From NCBI RefSeq assembly GCF_032854445.1, contig NC_088295.1, positions 13,193,385-13,257,384 on the forward strand: a stretch of DNA of 64,000 nucleotides. Reading direction: 5' to 3'. The stretch comes from Liolophura sinensis (lineage: Eukaryota; Mollusca; Polyplacophora; Chitonida; Chitonidae). The position numbers were made by a program, and so were the translations under genes. Positions within the stretch are counted from its first letter, which is position 1. Each line of letters opens with the position of its first letter. Shown one piece after another: positions 52,101 to 63,412 of the stretch. The notes under the pieces are model-generated. The model did no database searches, was not told the origin of the DNA, and saw only the letters and a program-made list of their open reading frames with translations.

Positions 52101-55100
52101 CATAATTGCTGTTTCTAATTGCATACTCTTTCGCTCCAATCTTCTTTTTTGGAGATAAATTTCATTGCTATGGGCTATTTTGACCCCTTTCTAACCTCTG
52201 AACCTTCACTTGTGTGCCGAACACTAGGATGTCTACTAAATTAATAATTCAATTATCCAAACCTCTGTTTCTGCCAGAAAAACATCATCTGACAGACTTT
52301 TTGTGGTTGGTGATATTTATTTTGCCTTGCTCTGAGTGTGACATTTGTTTGTGAAGTACATCAACAACAACAATGCATGTACGCACACGTTTTATTTCTG
52401 TGCAGGCTTTATCAATATACAACGCTTTACAGAGTACCAGTAGTCCTGCAGGTCATATCTCACTACATGATGCAATTTTTACAGGGTACACTATAGTACC
52501 CACGCAAACATGTGCATTGAGCAAAAGACAGTAGATACTGTCAAAAGCCTTGACTTCTAGTTTATGTTGCATCTTTTGAATAATTTCTTTAAAGCAGTAT
52601 AAATTGTAGTTGAACTTTGCCCAAATCTATTTGCCTTGTTTGTCTGAGAAGGCAATAAACATTGAGTGTTGTTGAAAATTTCTAGCTTCCTCCACTGTCT
52701 GTGTTTATGACATTGCAAAGGTATAAAACAAATTCTAGGCATGTGTGTTATTTTTTCTCCAAATTTCAGACCGTCACTTTCCTACACTATGCAAATCCCT
52801 ACGAAGCCTAAAAGTGATGTATGTGGCTTGCGGGGGTGATCATACTGCAGTTCTCTCAGAGGCAAGATGCTTTGTTCATATATTTGTGTGATTTCTCAAC
52901 TCATATATATTTTGAGAGAATATTTCATCCAGATCGTGAAATAATCATAATTTTTGATGTTTTGTGGTTGGCCTGATTTCTCTTGTCATATCTACATTTA
53001 CATGTTACTGTAATGTCACACAGTAGACATCATCTTCAATGATGTACACAAATGACTCAATCAGAACACATTTATTATAACCAAGAATTTTACTTGCACA
53101 ACGACAGTCAGTTTTATGTGTTTAGGAAATCAGTGCCCACTGTGAACCACCTACTTTTGGCTTACTGACAAACATTCCAACTTGTGACCCACGATTTGTG
53201 CAACATATAAACACTGTGCAAAACAACCCATGAACTTCATTGACCACTTATTGTCACCATGACCTCACTTTATATGATCTACTGACTGAAAGGTAAGCAC
53301 CTCTAACTATGAGACCTTGCTACCCATTCAATTATGACTGCTTAATGCATAATGGTTTTGCTATATGTATGTTCTTAAAATCACTGGACAGGTCCATTAT
53401 GTATGGATTTAAAGAGTAGCTTCTTAATATTTTTTTGTTTTGCAATATGCACTATTTTCTTAATAATGACTAGCAGAGGACATCACCAAAATCTGATTGG
53501 TGAAATTTTGTGCATTATTAGGCTTAATCTTCCTCTGCTATAAGCTGTTTGGTAGATCCCACCAGGTTGAACTCATGGGTAAAGGTACATGTAAATTCAC
53601 AGGGATGATAAGATTGACAGAGATTACGTAGAATGTTCTGTGTGCAGTTGTGAAATGGCAAGATGTTTGATTGTTCAAAAAATAATCATGAATCCAGATC
53701 ATTGACACAAAGACAGATTTATGTAGACATTAATGTGTTGCCATGCCATGTTATCTGTGTATTTGTGACTGAAAGAAACTGGGATAAACACATCCGTACT
53801 GATACATGACGCTTATAAGAGCACATGCATGTAGATATCATCAGTGTTGAAGTGGTTTTGTTACAGGATGGAGGTGTTTTTACATTTGGTGCTGGCATGT
53901 ATGGACAACTGGGCCATGGCTCACAGAATACAGAGTTTCTGCCCAAAAAGGTGTTGGAGTTGATGGGTAGTATAGTGACACAGATAGCATGTGGAAGGTA
54001 AGATAAACAACAGAAAGTGGCCAGCAGACAGCTTATGGGTGGTTAGATAAACATTCACACAGATAGCCTGTGGAAGGTAATATAAGAGCAGAAAGTGGCC
54101 ATGCAGATAGCTTATGGGCAGTGAGATAAACAGTCACATAGATAAACTGTGGAAGGTAAGATAACCAGCAGAAAGTGGCTACACATAGCTTATGGGCAGT
54201 TAGATAATCATTCACACAGATAACGTGTGGAAGGTAAGTTGACCAGCAGAAAGTGGCCACACAGATAGCATATGGAGGGTCAAATAAACATTCACACAGA
54301 TAACCAGCAGAATGTGGCCACACAGATAGCATATGGAGGGTCAAATAAACATTCACACAGATAACCAGCAGAAAGTGGCCACACAGATAGCATATGGAGG
54401 GTCAAATAAACATTCACACAGATAACCAGCAGAATGTGGCCACACAGATAGCATATGGAGGGTCAAATAAACATTCACACAGATAACCAGCAGAAAGTGG
54501 CCACACAGATAGCGTATGGAAGGTTAAATAAACATTCACACAAATAACTTGTGGAAGGTAAGATAACCAGCAGAAAGTGGCCACACAGATAGCTTATGGG
54601 CAGTTAGATGAGCAACAGAAATTTGTCACTTAAAAGAGCCCTTGGAAGGTATGATAAATAGTAGAAGTGATTAGACAACTTGTGGCTGTGAAAGGTAATA
54701 TAAAGAGTTACACAGATAGCCTGTTGAAGTTAAACAGCAGAAATTGGTCACACATAGAGCTTTTAGAAAGTTAGATAAACAGCAGGAAGTGGTTTGTCAT
54801 CTATTCAATACTGCACAAGGTTATCAGAAGAGCATGATTTTTTGGCATGTTCATGAATACCTCTAGTATAATGTTGATTTTATTATGATAATATGTGTAT
54901 ACTGATGTATTTCTCTTGTACATCATGCCTTTTACCAGTATTCCACAAACCCTACCCCTGTGACAGTCGAAATACTTCCCATCTCAGAGCATTATAAGGA
55001 CACTCACAAAGTACTTCTTAATGAAAAAATCTAAAAAAGTCTAAAGTATGCACTGCTAAATATACATGCATTTTTCTCTGCCACAGATGCCACACCCTAG

Positions 55101-58100
55101 CCTTTGTATTAGGCAGTGGAAAAATCTACTCTTTTGGCCTGGGGGGTAACGGACAGCTAGGTTTGGGGGACACAGCCAACCGTAGTGTCCCATCAGCCAT
55201 TAAAGCTCAGTTTGAGAATAACTCTATGGCAGGACGATCAGCTGACAGCGTTGTTTGGGTGGAGAAGATCTTTGCTGGTGGTGACCAGTGTTTCTGTCAG
55301 GTGTCATGGTCTCAGGTAAGAGCAATTCATGGACAAGTATGTGTGGTCAGAGACCACCTCCTGATTAGGATGATGTTTGACTGGGTCTGCCTCCAAGATG
55401 TTATAAACAGTGTATATTATGTAATTCAGTACATAGGAACAGCAACATTTCAATTTTGGTAAAAATTGTTTGCCAATAGGCTTTTATAAGATTTTTGAAA
55501 ATTTTCATTGTGAAAACAATTTATTAAAAGTAGAATTGTCCATTGCAGTATTATATGGATAATAGAGCAGTTTTTTGCTCATGTTGACAGTCAGATGAAT
55601 AAACAATTGTCACTTTAATGTCATGACAGAAACTCTAATGGAAATAAGATTTGAGCAAATTATACACTGTCCAGATTTGTCAATTTCTGGCCAGACATAA
55701 GCTCCAAATTGCATACGCATTTGCAAATTCATGGCATAAGGTATTGCTCTGGTAACTTAAAGATAACTTTCAGTTTCAGATCAAGCACCTTTGCAGTTGA
55801 CTAAACTAAAACAAGTGGACTGTTTTGTATTTGCAGCCTGTTTGCCCGGAAGATTTCCGTGTGCTGAAGGAGGATAGGAGAATTCTTCACTTGTCAGATC
55901 AGATAGTGGATAGAATATGCGAATTAAGTGTTGATGATAGACCTCCAGCAGAACTGTCAGAGTAAGTTTGATCAAGATGAAACTTCTGTCATTACTTTTA
56001 CTTGAATGTATGCCAATTAATGACCTTATGGATAAACCTGTGTGTTTATACAAGTGTTTGTCAGGTGGTCTGTATGGTAAAAATGCTATGGTGGATTTAT
56101 TGATTGGTGTTTAATGCCACGCTCAAAAATTTTTCACTTAAAAAATGTGGGTCAGACTTATGAGATATGATGGTGGGGCCGCCACTTGAAGTAAACCACC
56201 AAATCTTGTTTGGTTCCTGACAAACCTCTAGACTTAATGCCTTGTTGTGATGGAAGAATCAGAACATTCAAATGCTCTTACACTGTTCCCATATTTCTTG
56301 CAGAAAATGTGAGATGTTATTTGGTTCAGCGTCTTGCCTTAACTCTTCATTCCTGATGAGGTAGGGGCCAGTTTGTAAATTTTTGTTATATACACTTTCG
56401 TCTCGAGGAAATGGATGAAATAATATTCGACCTGTGAATTTGCTTGTGTATGGTTAATTGGTGGATGGGACACAAGTATGAATAATCCATTCTGTATGTA
56501 CATTGTTCCATTTTGAAAACTTACTTTTCATGTAACAACTTGTATAGAAGACAAGAAATGACCAGTTGATGTTACACTATATTCAGTACAGTGGTAATCT
56601 TTTAGATGAGTGCTGTCATTACAGGGAGAACAAACACTTTAGAGCCAGCAGCAAGAATCATGGTGTAGATCTGGAATCTGCCAAGTGTCTGCTTCAGAGA
56701 CTGGGAGAAATGAAAAATAAAATATTATCACACATTGTAAGTGTTGACATATAAGTATAATAGATTGCAAATGATTCAGTGGTGACCAATTTCTTTTTCC
56801 TTTAGAACATGAGTGAGTACTTGGGCTTTAACGTCGTGCTCAACAATTTTTCAGTCATATGACGACCAAGGAATCCTTAGGGTGTATGTATTGTACAGGA
56901 CGGATTTCCACCGCTCTTTTATTTAGTGCTGCTTCACTGAGACAACTTACCGAAGGCAAGTAAGCCGCCCCGCCCGAGCCATTATACTGATACGGGTCAA
57001 TCAGTTGTTGCACTATCCCCTTCATGCTGATCGCCAAGCGAGGAAGTTACAACTTCCTCTTTTAAAGTCTTAGGTGTGACTCGATCAAGGATTGATCCTG
57101 GATCTACCGGTCCCGAAGCGGACCCTTTAGAACATGGTTTAATATGTTGTTCTTAACATAACATGCCAACTTGATGTATTTACTCTATTAGTTGATTAGC
57201 TGAAAACTTCACATGTCCTTGAAAGATGTCTACAGTTAATACTTTTTATTTAATGATTACAAGTTACAGAATAAATATACTTTGAACTAATTTGCCAAAC
57301 ATGATGTATTGCTAAGACTTTACTTTCACATTTGTTTCAGATAAATACACATTTTCATGTATTTTGTTTGATGGAATTGTATTTTTGGTATGTTACATTC
57401 ATCTGGCTTTATTTGTGTTAGTAATACAAGTGCTATGTTCTGTTATATGACTTAGATCTGCGGGACCTTGGAGAGTAAGTTGTTGAGGGAGTTACCGTCT
57501 TCTCCGCCTGATGTGGAGGCTCTCAGACTCTACCTGTTCCTTCCTCTTTGCCATCTCTTTGACAACCCTAGACACTACAGGACCATTATCTGCCCATTTG
57601 GAGAATCCATCATCAAACTGGATAAATCAGCATCCAAAATAATAGGTTAATTATCAGCCTTTGATGTTCCAAACATGTTTTCGAGCAAACAGTTTTTGCA
57701 TCTTGTTGTCAAATTGATACATTGATACAAAATGATGAAATACAATTTTGTGATGTCTTTGTAGATCTTTGGTGGTCTTCTCAGAAGGCAGAAGAAATCA
57801 ACAGGCTAGTGTATGTAAGTACCAGTAGGCTCATATCTTTAGTTGCTCATTCTTAGATAAAATTAATCAATACATCCTTTTGGAAATGTTTGTAGCATTA
57901 AAGATTCAATTAAACATACAATTTTATCACTTTATAAAGTGAATAATTCTGTACATGTACATATATATAAGTTGATGAATTTCCCTCGAATCGTGAAACT
58001 GTCTTAGACTTCAACCAGATTTAGTCTTAACTTTACAAGAGTTTACTGTACAATATTTTCTAAGAGTTCTTAGTCTTCTTGACAACAGTGAAAATTAGCA

Positions 58101-61100
58101 TCAAAGTTCAAAAATAACAGCATGAGATAATACTAAGTCTGACTTCAGTCTAAGACACTTTTCTGATCTTGGGGCCAGAAATCTATCAACATTAATTAGT
58201 ACCTTGGTCTGTAGACTTGTTTGTTATTGAAGATATCATGGCAAGGTAATTGACTATATTTTTCTTAATTTCAGATCTACAAGCAAGTGGTGGTGTACAT
58301 ACTGAACTTACCCTCTCCAACAGACCAGAATGATGTAAGTAACATGGCGGCCTCACACATGGTAGAAGCATGGTACAGTGAATGTTTATTTGGGTCTCAT
58401 TTAAATCCAAATGTTATATTAACTGAGTGTGTTGATAACAAGCTCTTTTTGTACATGTACATGTAGTGTGCTCCAAAAGTTTACCAGCATTTCGAACTGA
58501 TGAACTAATTATGGAAGGTTTCCTAATTCTAGATAATAGTGAATGTACAATGTAACCTTTAGGCCATATGCATTGTGTACATAGAGAATGGTTAATTCAC
58601 TGGACATGCTGGAAGCACAACTGTGGGTGCTACACACAGTTCATGGCAGCAACATGACACAAGAAACTGGCATATGAACTATCAGTTGTTTCAATTTATA
58701 AAAAACCTAATTCTTAACAAATAGAATTGTCTTTTTTGATGTATACATTCAGTTAAATTTTTGTGATTGGACAGTGATAAAATTTTCTGAATTTAAGTTA
58801 TAATGAATGTAAATACAACTCTCAAAGACAGTTCTTCTGTTTATTGTTTCCTCAGGTCATGGGCCGACAGCGTTGTTTACATACTTCTATGGAGGTGCTC
58901 AAGAAACTTAACTCTGTAAGAAGCAAATCTCCCAGCCATTATAATACATTCTACACAGAAGCCACTGTTAAGTGGTACCTTGAAGTGTGAAAATGTTTTT
59001 ACTCTATTAAGGCTTATTGTTATGATGTCTGATTTGAGAAACTGGTTATACTATACGAAATATACACAATGTGATTCAGTAAAATACAAGCAAAGGAATG
59101 CATCTTGTCATGAGCAATACACAATACTCATATAAGTCAATGTGTTTATTGTTTAGGTGAATGAGATGAATGGCCAGATCATTCCATACCATCGCTTCTA
59201 CATAGCGGAGCTCACAGAAAAAGTCAACATCAAAGCAGATTATGTGAACTGGGTACAGGTCAATAGCTCTTCTAATCCTGTAAGTGTTGTCTCATTGGGG
59301 TTTGATCATTTGTAACAATCCAATTTGTTGTACTGGTAAAAATAATTTAAGTACTGCTCTGTGCTTAGTGAATTCCACTGTGTCATTCCCTCTTAATTGA
59401 AACAAACAGTTTTCTTTTTACATGTCATTGGTACCTTACTAGGATAAGTGTACATCAGTCATAACTGTAGCTATTACATCCTGTCGTTTTACTTTTTATT
59501 TCACCAATTCTCATTCTGACACAATCTTTTCAAATAGAATGTAGGAAGTCCATATTTTAATTTAAGAATAGTTGTATTTGAACAGCTACATTATATCTGT
59601 GGACATTGATGATGTACTCTTGCTGAGCTTGTGTGACAGGAGAGGTTGTTTTCCTTTGTAGGGACTGTTGTCCTTCTGTAACTACGCTTTTGTGTTTGAT
59701 GCAAAGGCTAAGACTATGCTCCTTCAAACAGATGCTGTTATGCAGATGCAGGTAATACATGACTAGGGCATGTGCTGATTTTAAGCGTATCTTCATCAAA
59801 GGATTATGAACAGTGAGAGTTCGTTTCTCTTCAGACATGTTTTCACATTTAAAGAATTAAATTAATCAAGGAAATAATCATTATCCATTCATCTGGTTGA
59901 AAATATTAAGAAAAAGAAAGCGATTGAAATGGAAACATAAGACATTTGAGTTTGATTTACATTTGTACTTTTTTTATTTTAAATTTATTTTATTTATTTG
60001 TTAGGTATTCAAGATCATTTTAAATCTGACATTGAAATGATATTGATTTCTGATTTGGCTTTAGTTTGCTATAGATGAAGTGTACCGCCGTAACATCTCC
60101 AGTATGTTGATGCATTTGGCACCTGTTAACCCTCTGAACCCTTGCCTCATCCTCTGTGTGTCTCGGAACAACCTTGTACAGGACACCATCCTACAGCTCA
60201 GCAAACAGGGGGCCGCAGACTTCAAGAAACCACTCAAAGTTAATGTCATTTTAGTAGTTGTACATCACTTCACTGTAAAAAAGTGCAAAATTGAATTGTT
60301 GCAAGCCTTTTGGGCATTTGCTTATTTAACTGAATAACACAATACATTAGCGTTAGGAATCTAGAAACCCAATCTCAAGTGGCAGCACCTTAAATTGAGT
60401 AATCTGTTGTGCTGACTTCTCTTTCAGCGTTACGGGATAAGCCAAGAACTTGACGACCTGGTCAGGAAATGCTGTGACTGGGTTGATCTTCATATCTGTT
60501 GTCTTCTACATAACCTTCCAGTTAGACAGCACTAAAACTATGTGTTTGTGCCTTAGATGTGTTCTTTTCGGGGTATAAAGGTTAAAATGAAATTTACTGT
60601 ATTACAAACATTTAACTGTATGGGTATTCAGGATATTTAAAAATTCACTTGTACACAGAAGTGCTGGTCTATATTTTGCAGACAGTATATAGTACAGTAT
60701 AAAGCTAGCACCAAATTTTCATGAACAAGCACATACAGCAGTGGCTGTAGATGTAGATATGGTGTTAGGCTGAATGGCACCAGTCTGTGTTTCAGGTGTT
60801 AATCCAAGGAGAAGAGGCTATTGATGCTGGTGGTGTCAAAAAGGTAACAGGTTTCTTGATCTGTCTTCCTAAAATTGATTTGACAGAGCTTCCTGTTGTG
60901 ATTTCAGGTGTACTTTTTAGGGGAAGAAGCTGTGGACGAAGGAGGAGTTAAAAAGGTTATAATCTTTCAGAGAAAATGCAAATACATGTATTTCGCCCGG
61001 TTTGTTCTTCTGTGTTTTGTGTGTTGTTGGAAAATAACATGCATGAGAACTCAGTTTCTTACATGTATCTGGTACTAAACTCCATCTTTAATAATCATCC

Positions 61101-63412
61101 TGTTGTCCGCTTGATTCACTTGTCTACCTCCCTCACATCCTCTCTTTATTTGATTTCTGAATTAATCTTCCAATCATATTTGAATATTGTGCTGGTTATC
61201 TGAGGTGGATGTGTTATCTGTGTTGCACCTGTGAAACCTGTGTTTTTGAGCTAGACAGTTTGTGGTGGGGTGATTGGGGAAGCATGCGGCCAATCAGAGT
61301 AGCAGATTTGTAGGTCCAAAATGTTGACACTAAGTGTAATTCTTCTTGTCTTATTTCTGAGATAATTTGTCTTTCTTTGGAATATACTGTTGAGTGATGC
61401 AAGTGCTGTTATTAATTGAAATGAATGTACATTTACTTGTATAAACTGTTTTGATGATGAATTTTGATTTTATGGTTTGCTCTAGGAATTTTTCCTGCTG
61501 ATACTACGAGAGGTGTTGGACCCAAAATATGGAATGTTTAAGTACCATGAAGAATCAAGGCGAATTTGGTTCCAAAAAGAGGTATAATTACTTTATCCAT
61601 CTGTTATCTATGCCTTGTTAAAATTTTCCCAATTTGTCCATTTCTATGCTGCTTTCTGTGATTAGCTTTATCATTGCCATTAGTTAAAGTTTGTTATGTT
61701 TTTTCATGTTTTGACAGACCTTTGAGGAGGAGGGTATGTTCCACCTAATAGGTGTACTCTGTGGACTTGCCATTTACAATTCCATAATCATAGACATTCA
61801 CTTCCCTCTGGCTCTCTACAAGAAGATCCTCAACAGGTGATTAACATATTGCTAAAAAGTGCAGGTAACTGCCAGGTCATACAAAACACACGCTAAGACA
61901 TGTCAGAAATACTTACATTGCCCTGCACAATAAATAATCTTGCACTTCATTGAACTTGTATTTTGAAGGCTCGCTGTGAGGTCCAAAATGGTCGAGGTCT
62001 CATCAGGGTTATAGCTGTATTCTATTGTTGATGTCCAAAACTCTAGAAAGAAAGATGTCCATACTTTATGTTTATTGTGTGTTATCATCTTTGTACAACT
62101 TTATAGTTACATGTATGTGTGAAGTAACAGTTTTGTCCAAGCGGACACTCTGCTACTTTTTACTATTTCTTTTTGTGGCCATTTGCTATTCAAGCAGAAG
62201 AACCAGGATCATGAACTGATCAGCCTTCTGTCAGTATACTGTGTCTGGGTGGGGAGCGATATCCTGTGTTTTCAGCATGGTGTTCCAGGGGTGCAGCGCT
62301 ATAAAAATGCTGGTGTTGTGACTGGCCTGTGACAAGGAGACACTGAAATGTTTATGAAAGTGACATTAAAGCAAACAGACAATTTAAACTTTGCCGCTTC
62401 CACTTTAATATTCATCTTCATTTTGTTTTCCTTGTAGTTGAAGATCACTTCATGTTCAAAGGTTTATTTGATATATTTTTGTTTATCCAGACCTGTGACA
62501 TTAGATGATCTCAAGGATTTGATGCCATCAGTTGGGAGGTAGAATATCTAGATTTTGTATCATGTCCTGGAATGCCAGTAGAGCTGTAGCGAGATAAAAG
62601 TAACATTGCCCATGTCGACAAGCAGTCTCTTATAATAATGTTTGTATTAGTCCATTTTTGTGTAAGATTACTGAGATGCTCCATGTATCGTTTTTAACAA
62701 ACATTTCTATTTGAAACCTGTTTGACCTTGACGACTGGTATTAGTTTTTTTTTTTTTTTTTTTACTATACATTATAGGATCTGGTCTTGTTCTCACTTAC
62801 ATTCTTATATTTTGGTTATGTCTCAGGAGTTTACAGTGCATTCTGGACTATGAAGGAGATGACTTTGAAGAACTGTTTGATCTCACCTTTGAGGTAAAGA
62901 TATGGAATGTTTCACCTTATTTTGGGTGTCCTGAGTATTTGAAACTTATTTAATACAGCATGTTTACATTTAACTATCGTTTGTGTGTAAACCTGAAAAT
63001 AAATTATCTTCTATTTTTGAGTCTAAAGTGTTATCTCTGAGCATGAGAATTAAAATGTATACTTTTGTCAACATGAAATCCAGTCCACTTACTTCAAAAT
63101 TTAAAACAGTTCAGGATTACTCTGTCAAGGTAAAAATACCTGTTTTTTGGATAAATTTTCATGTAAAGGATAATTCGTGAAATTGTATTCATGATATATG
63201 TAAATTGAAGCGGTTTCAAGTCGTGCTTTGCTGTTTTTCACATCCTTTTCATAATAATCTTTTTAAAGCAGCATCACTGTATATTACATGGGATTTAACA
63301 CATTACAATAAGCTCTGATATGGTTATAGGTGAGTGAGGACTACTTTGGTGAGCTGAGAAGTGTGGAGTTATCACATGAAGGGAAGACTAGACAGGTGAC
63401 CAAGGAAAACCG
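49135..63412 (+). CDS. HERC4: HERC4-type E3 ubiquitin ligase (RCC1 repeats plus HECT domain), 3' end outside window
   Basis: Small-HERC HECT-type ubiquitin ligase. Exons: 49135-49369, 49657-49819, 50096-50172, 51045-51234, 51570-51601, 52770-52861, 53867-53997, 55087-55315, 55837-55961, 56304-56360, 56625-56736, 57456-57645, 57765-57814, 58275-58334, 58856-58915, 59157-59279, 59662-59751, 60065-60238, one of 60796-60843 or 60908-60955, 61486-61581, 61718-61836, 62491-62538, 62827-62893, 63330-63412. Phases join to about 883 residues with one copy of the duplicated exon. Seven RCC1 repeats (WGQSTDGQLGLG, CGNNDAGQLGHD, WGDNSGGQLGHG, WGSNSFGQLGIG, WGKNSFGQLGVN, FGAGMYGQLGHG, FGLGGNGQLGLG) form the N-terminal propeller. 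The HECT N-lobe starts near residue 725 (KKPLK, then GEEA.D.GGVKK, EFFLLILREVLDPKYGMF, FHLIGVLCGLAIYNS). The catalytic cysteine lies in the C-lobe, outside the window. HERC4 is preferred over HERC3 by resemblance of the first repeat and the C-terminal half, but an invertebrate gene may be ancestral to both. Confidence 0.93.
50546..50781 (+). mobile_element. SINE family 1, nearly full length, diverged
   Basis: Head-like TTAGTATGCCAGCGTGGCGC, B-box region CGCTGTGAGTTAAAGTC, central block, and a CACCAGATAAATAAAT tail, sense orientation in a HERC4 intron. Sequence resembling the second tail type abuts it at about 50,490-50,545 and 50,815-50,935. Confidence 0.82.
52862..53866 (+). other. GC-AG intron in HERC4
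   Basis: Exon 6 ends CTCTCAGAG and is followed by GCAAGA. Phase and the protein (HTAVLSE joined to DGGVFTFG) require this border, and there is no GT in the right place. AG/GCAAGA is the usual context of the rare GC donors. A decayed SINE-like piece lies at about 53,098-53,200. Confidence 0.85.
53976..54760. repeat. Minisatellite in HERC4 intron derived from the exon 7 splice junction
   Basis: Tandem copies of CACACAGATAGC.TATGG.GGTCAAATAAACATT.. with a 61-bp unit in the centre (54,255-54,540) and longer composite units at both sides. The first unit begins inside exon 7 (GTGACACAGATAGCATGTGGAAG) and crosses the splice site into the intron. Later units repeat the junction as TGTGGAAGGTAA at 54,070, 54,149, 54,227 and 54,551. 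Confidence 0.88.
56095..56228 (-). mobile_element. SINE-like fragment
   Basis: TTTATTGATTGGTGTTTAAT, CGCTCAAAAATTTTTCACTT, then GAAGTAAACCACCAAATCTT. Family 1-like tail with the second type of body, reverse orientation, in a HERC4 intron. Confidence 0.55.
56812..57123 (-). mobile_element. SINE family 2, 5'-truncated, with 13-bp target duplication
   Basis: Reverse copy closely similar to the element at 32,503 over most of its length, with one short internal deletion after GTGTATGTA. It lacks the last ~20 nt of the tRNA-like head. CCTTTAGAACATG at 56,799-56,811 and 57,124-57,136 is a perfect target-site duplication. In a HERC4 intron. Confidence 0.92.
60428..60535 (+). other. Possible alternative terminal exon of HERC4
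   Basis: An acceptor-like CTCTTTCAG ends at 60,427 and is followed in phase 0 by 35 open codons (RYGISQELDDLVRKCCDWVD, ...) and TAA. Spliced to exon 18 it would give a HERC4 isoform with the RCC1 repeats but no HECT domain. The motif also faintly resembles the zinc-binding region of retroelement integrases, so it could be a transposon scrap. The normal transcript would skip it. Confidence 0.25.
60796..60843 (+). other. HERC4 exon 19a, one of two tandem duplicated exons
   Basis: 48 nt, phase 0/0, preceded by TGTGTTTCAG and followed by GTAACA. Encodes VLIQGEEAIDAGGVKK, the first strand and loop of the HECT N-lobe. Confidence 0.9.
60908..60955 (+). other. HERC4 exon 19b, second of two tandem duplicated exons
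   Basis: 48 nt, phase 0/0, preceded by GTGATTTCAG and followed by GTTATA. Encodes VYFLGEEAVDEGGVKK, homologous to exon 19a, with 11 of 16 residues identical. Confidence 0.9.

Noticed and set aside
54255-54540. 61-bp direct repeats resembling a CRISPR-like array
   Set aside because: Whole unit repeats including the supposed spacer; tandem minisatellite within an intron.
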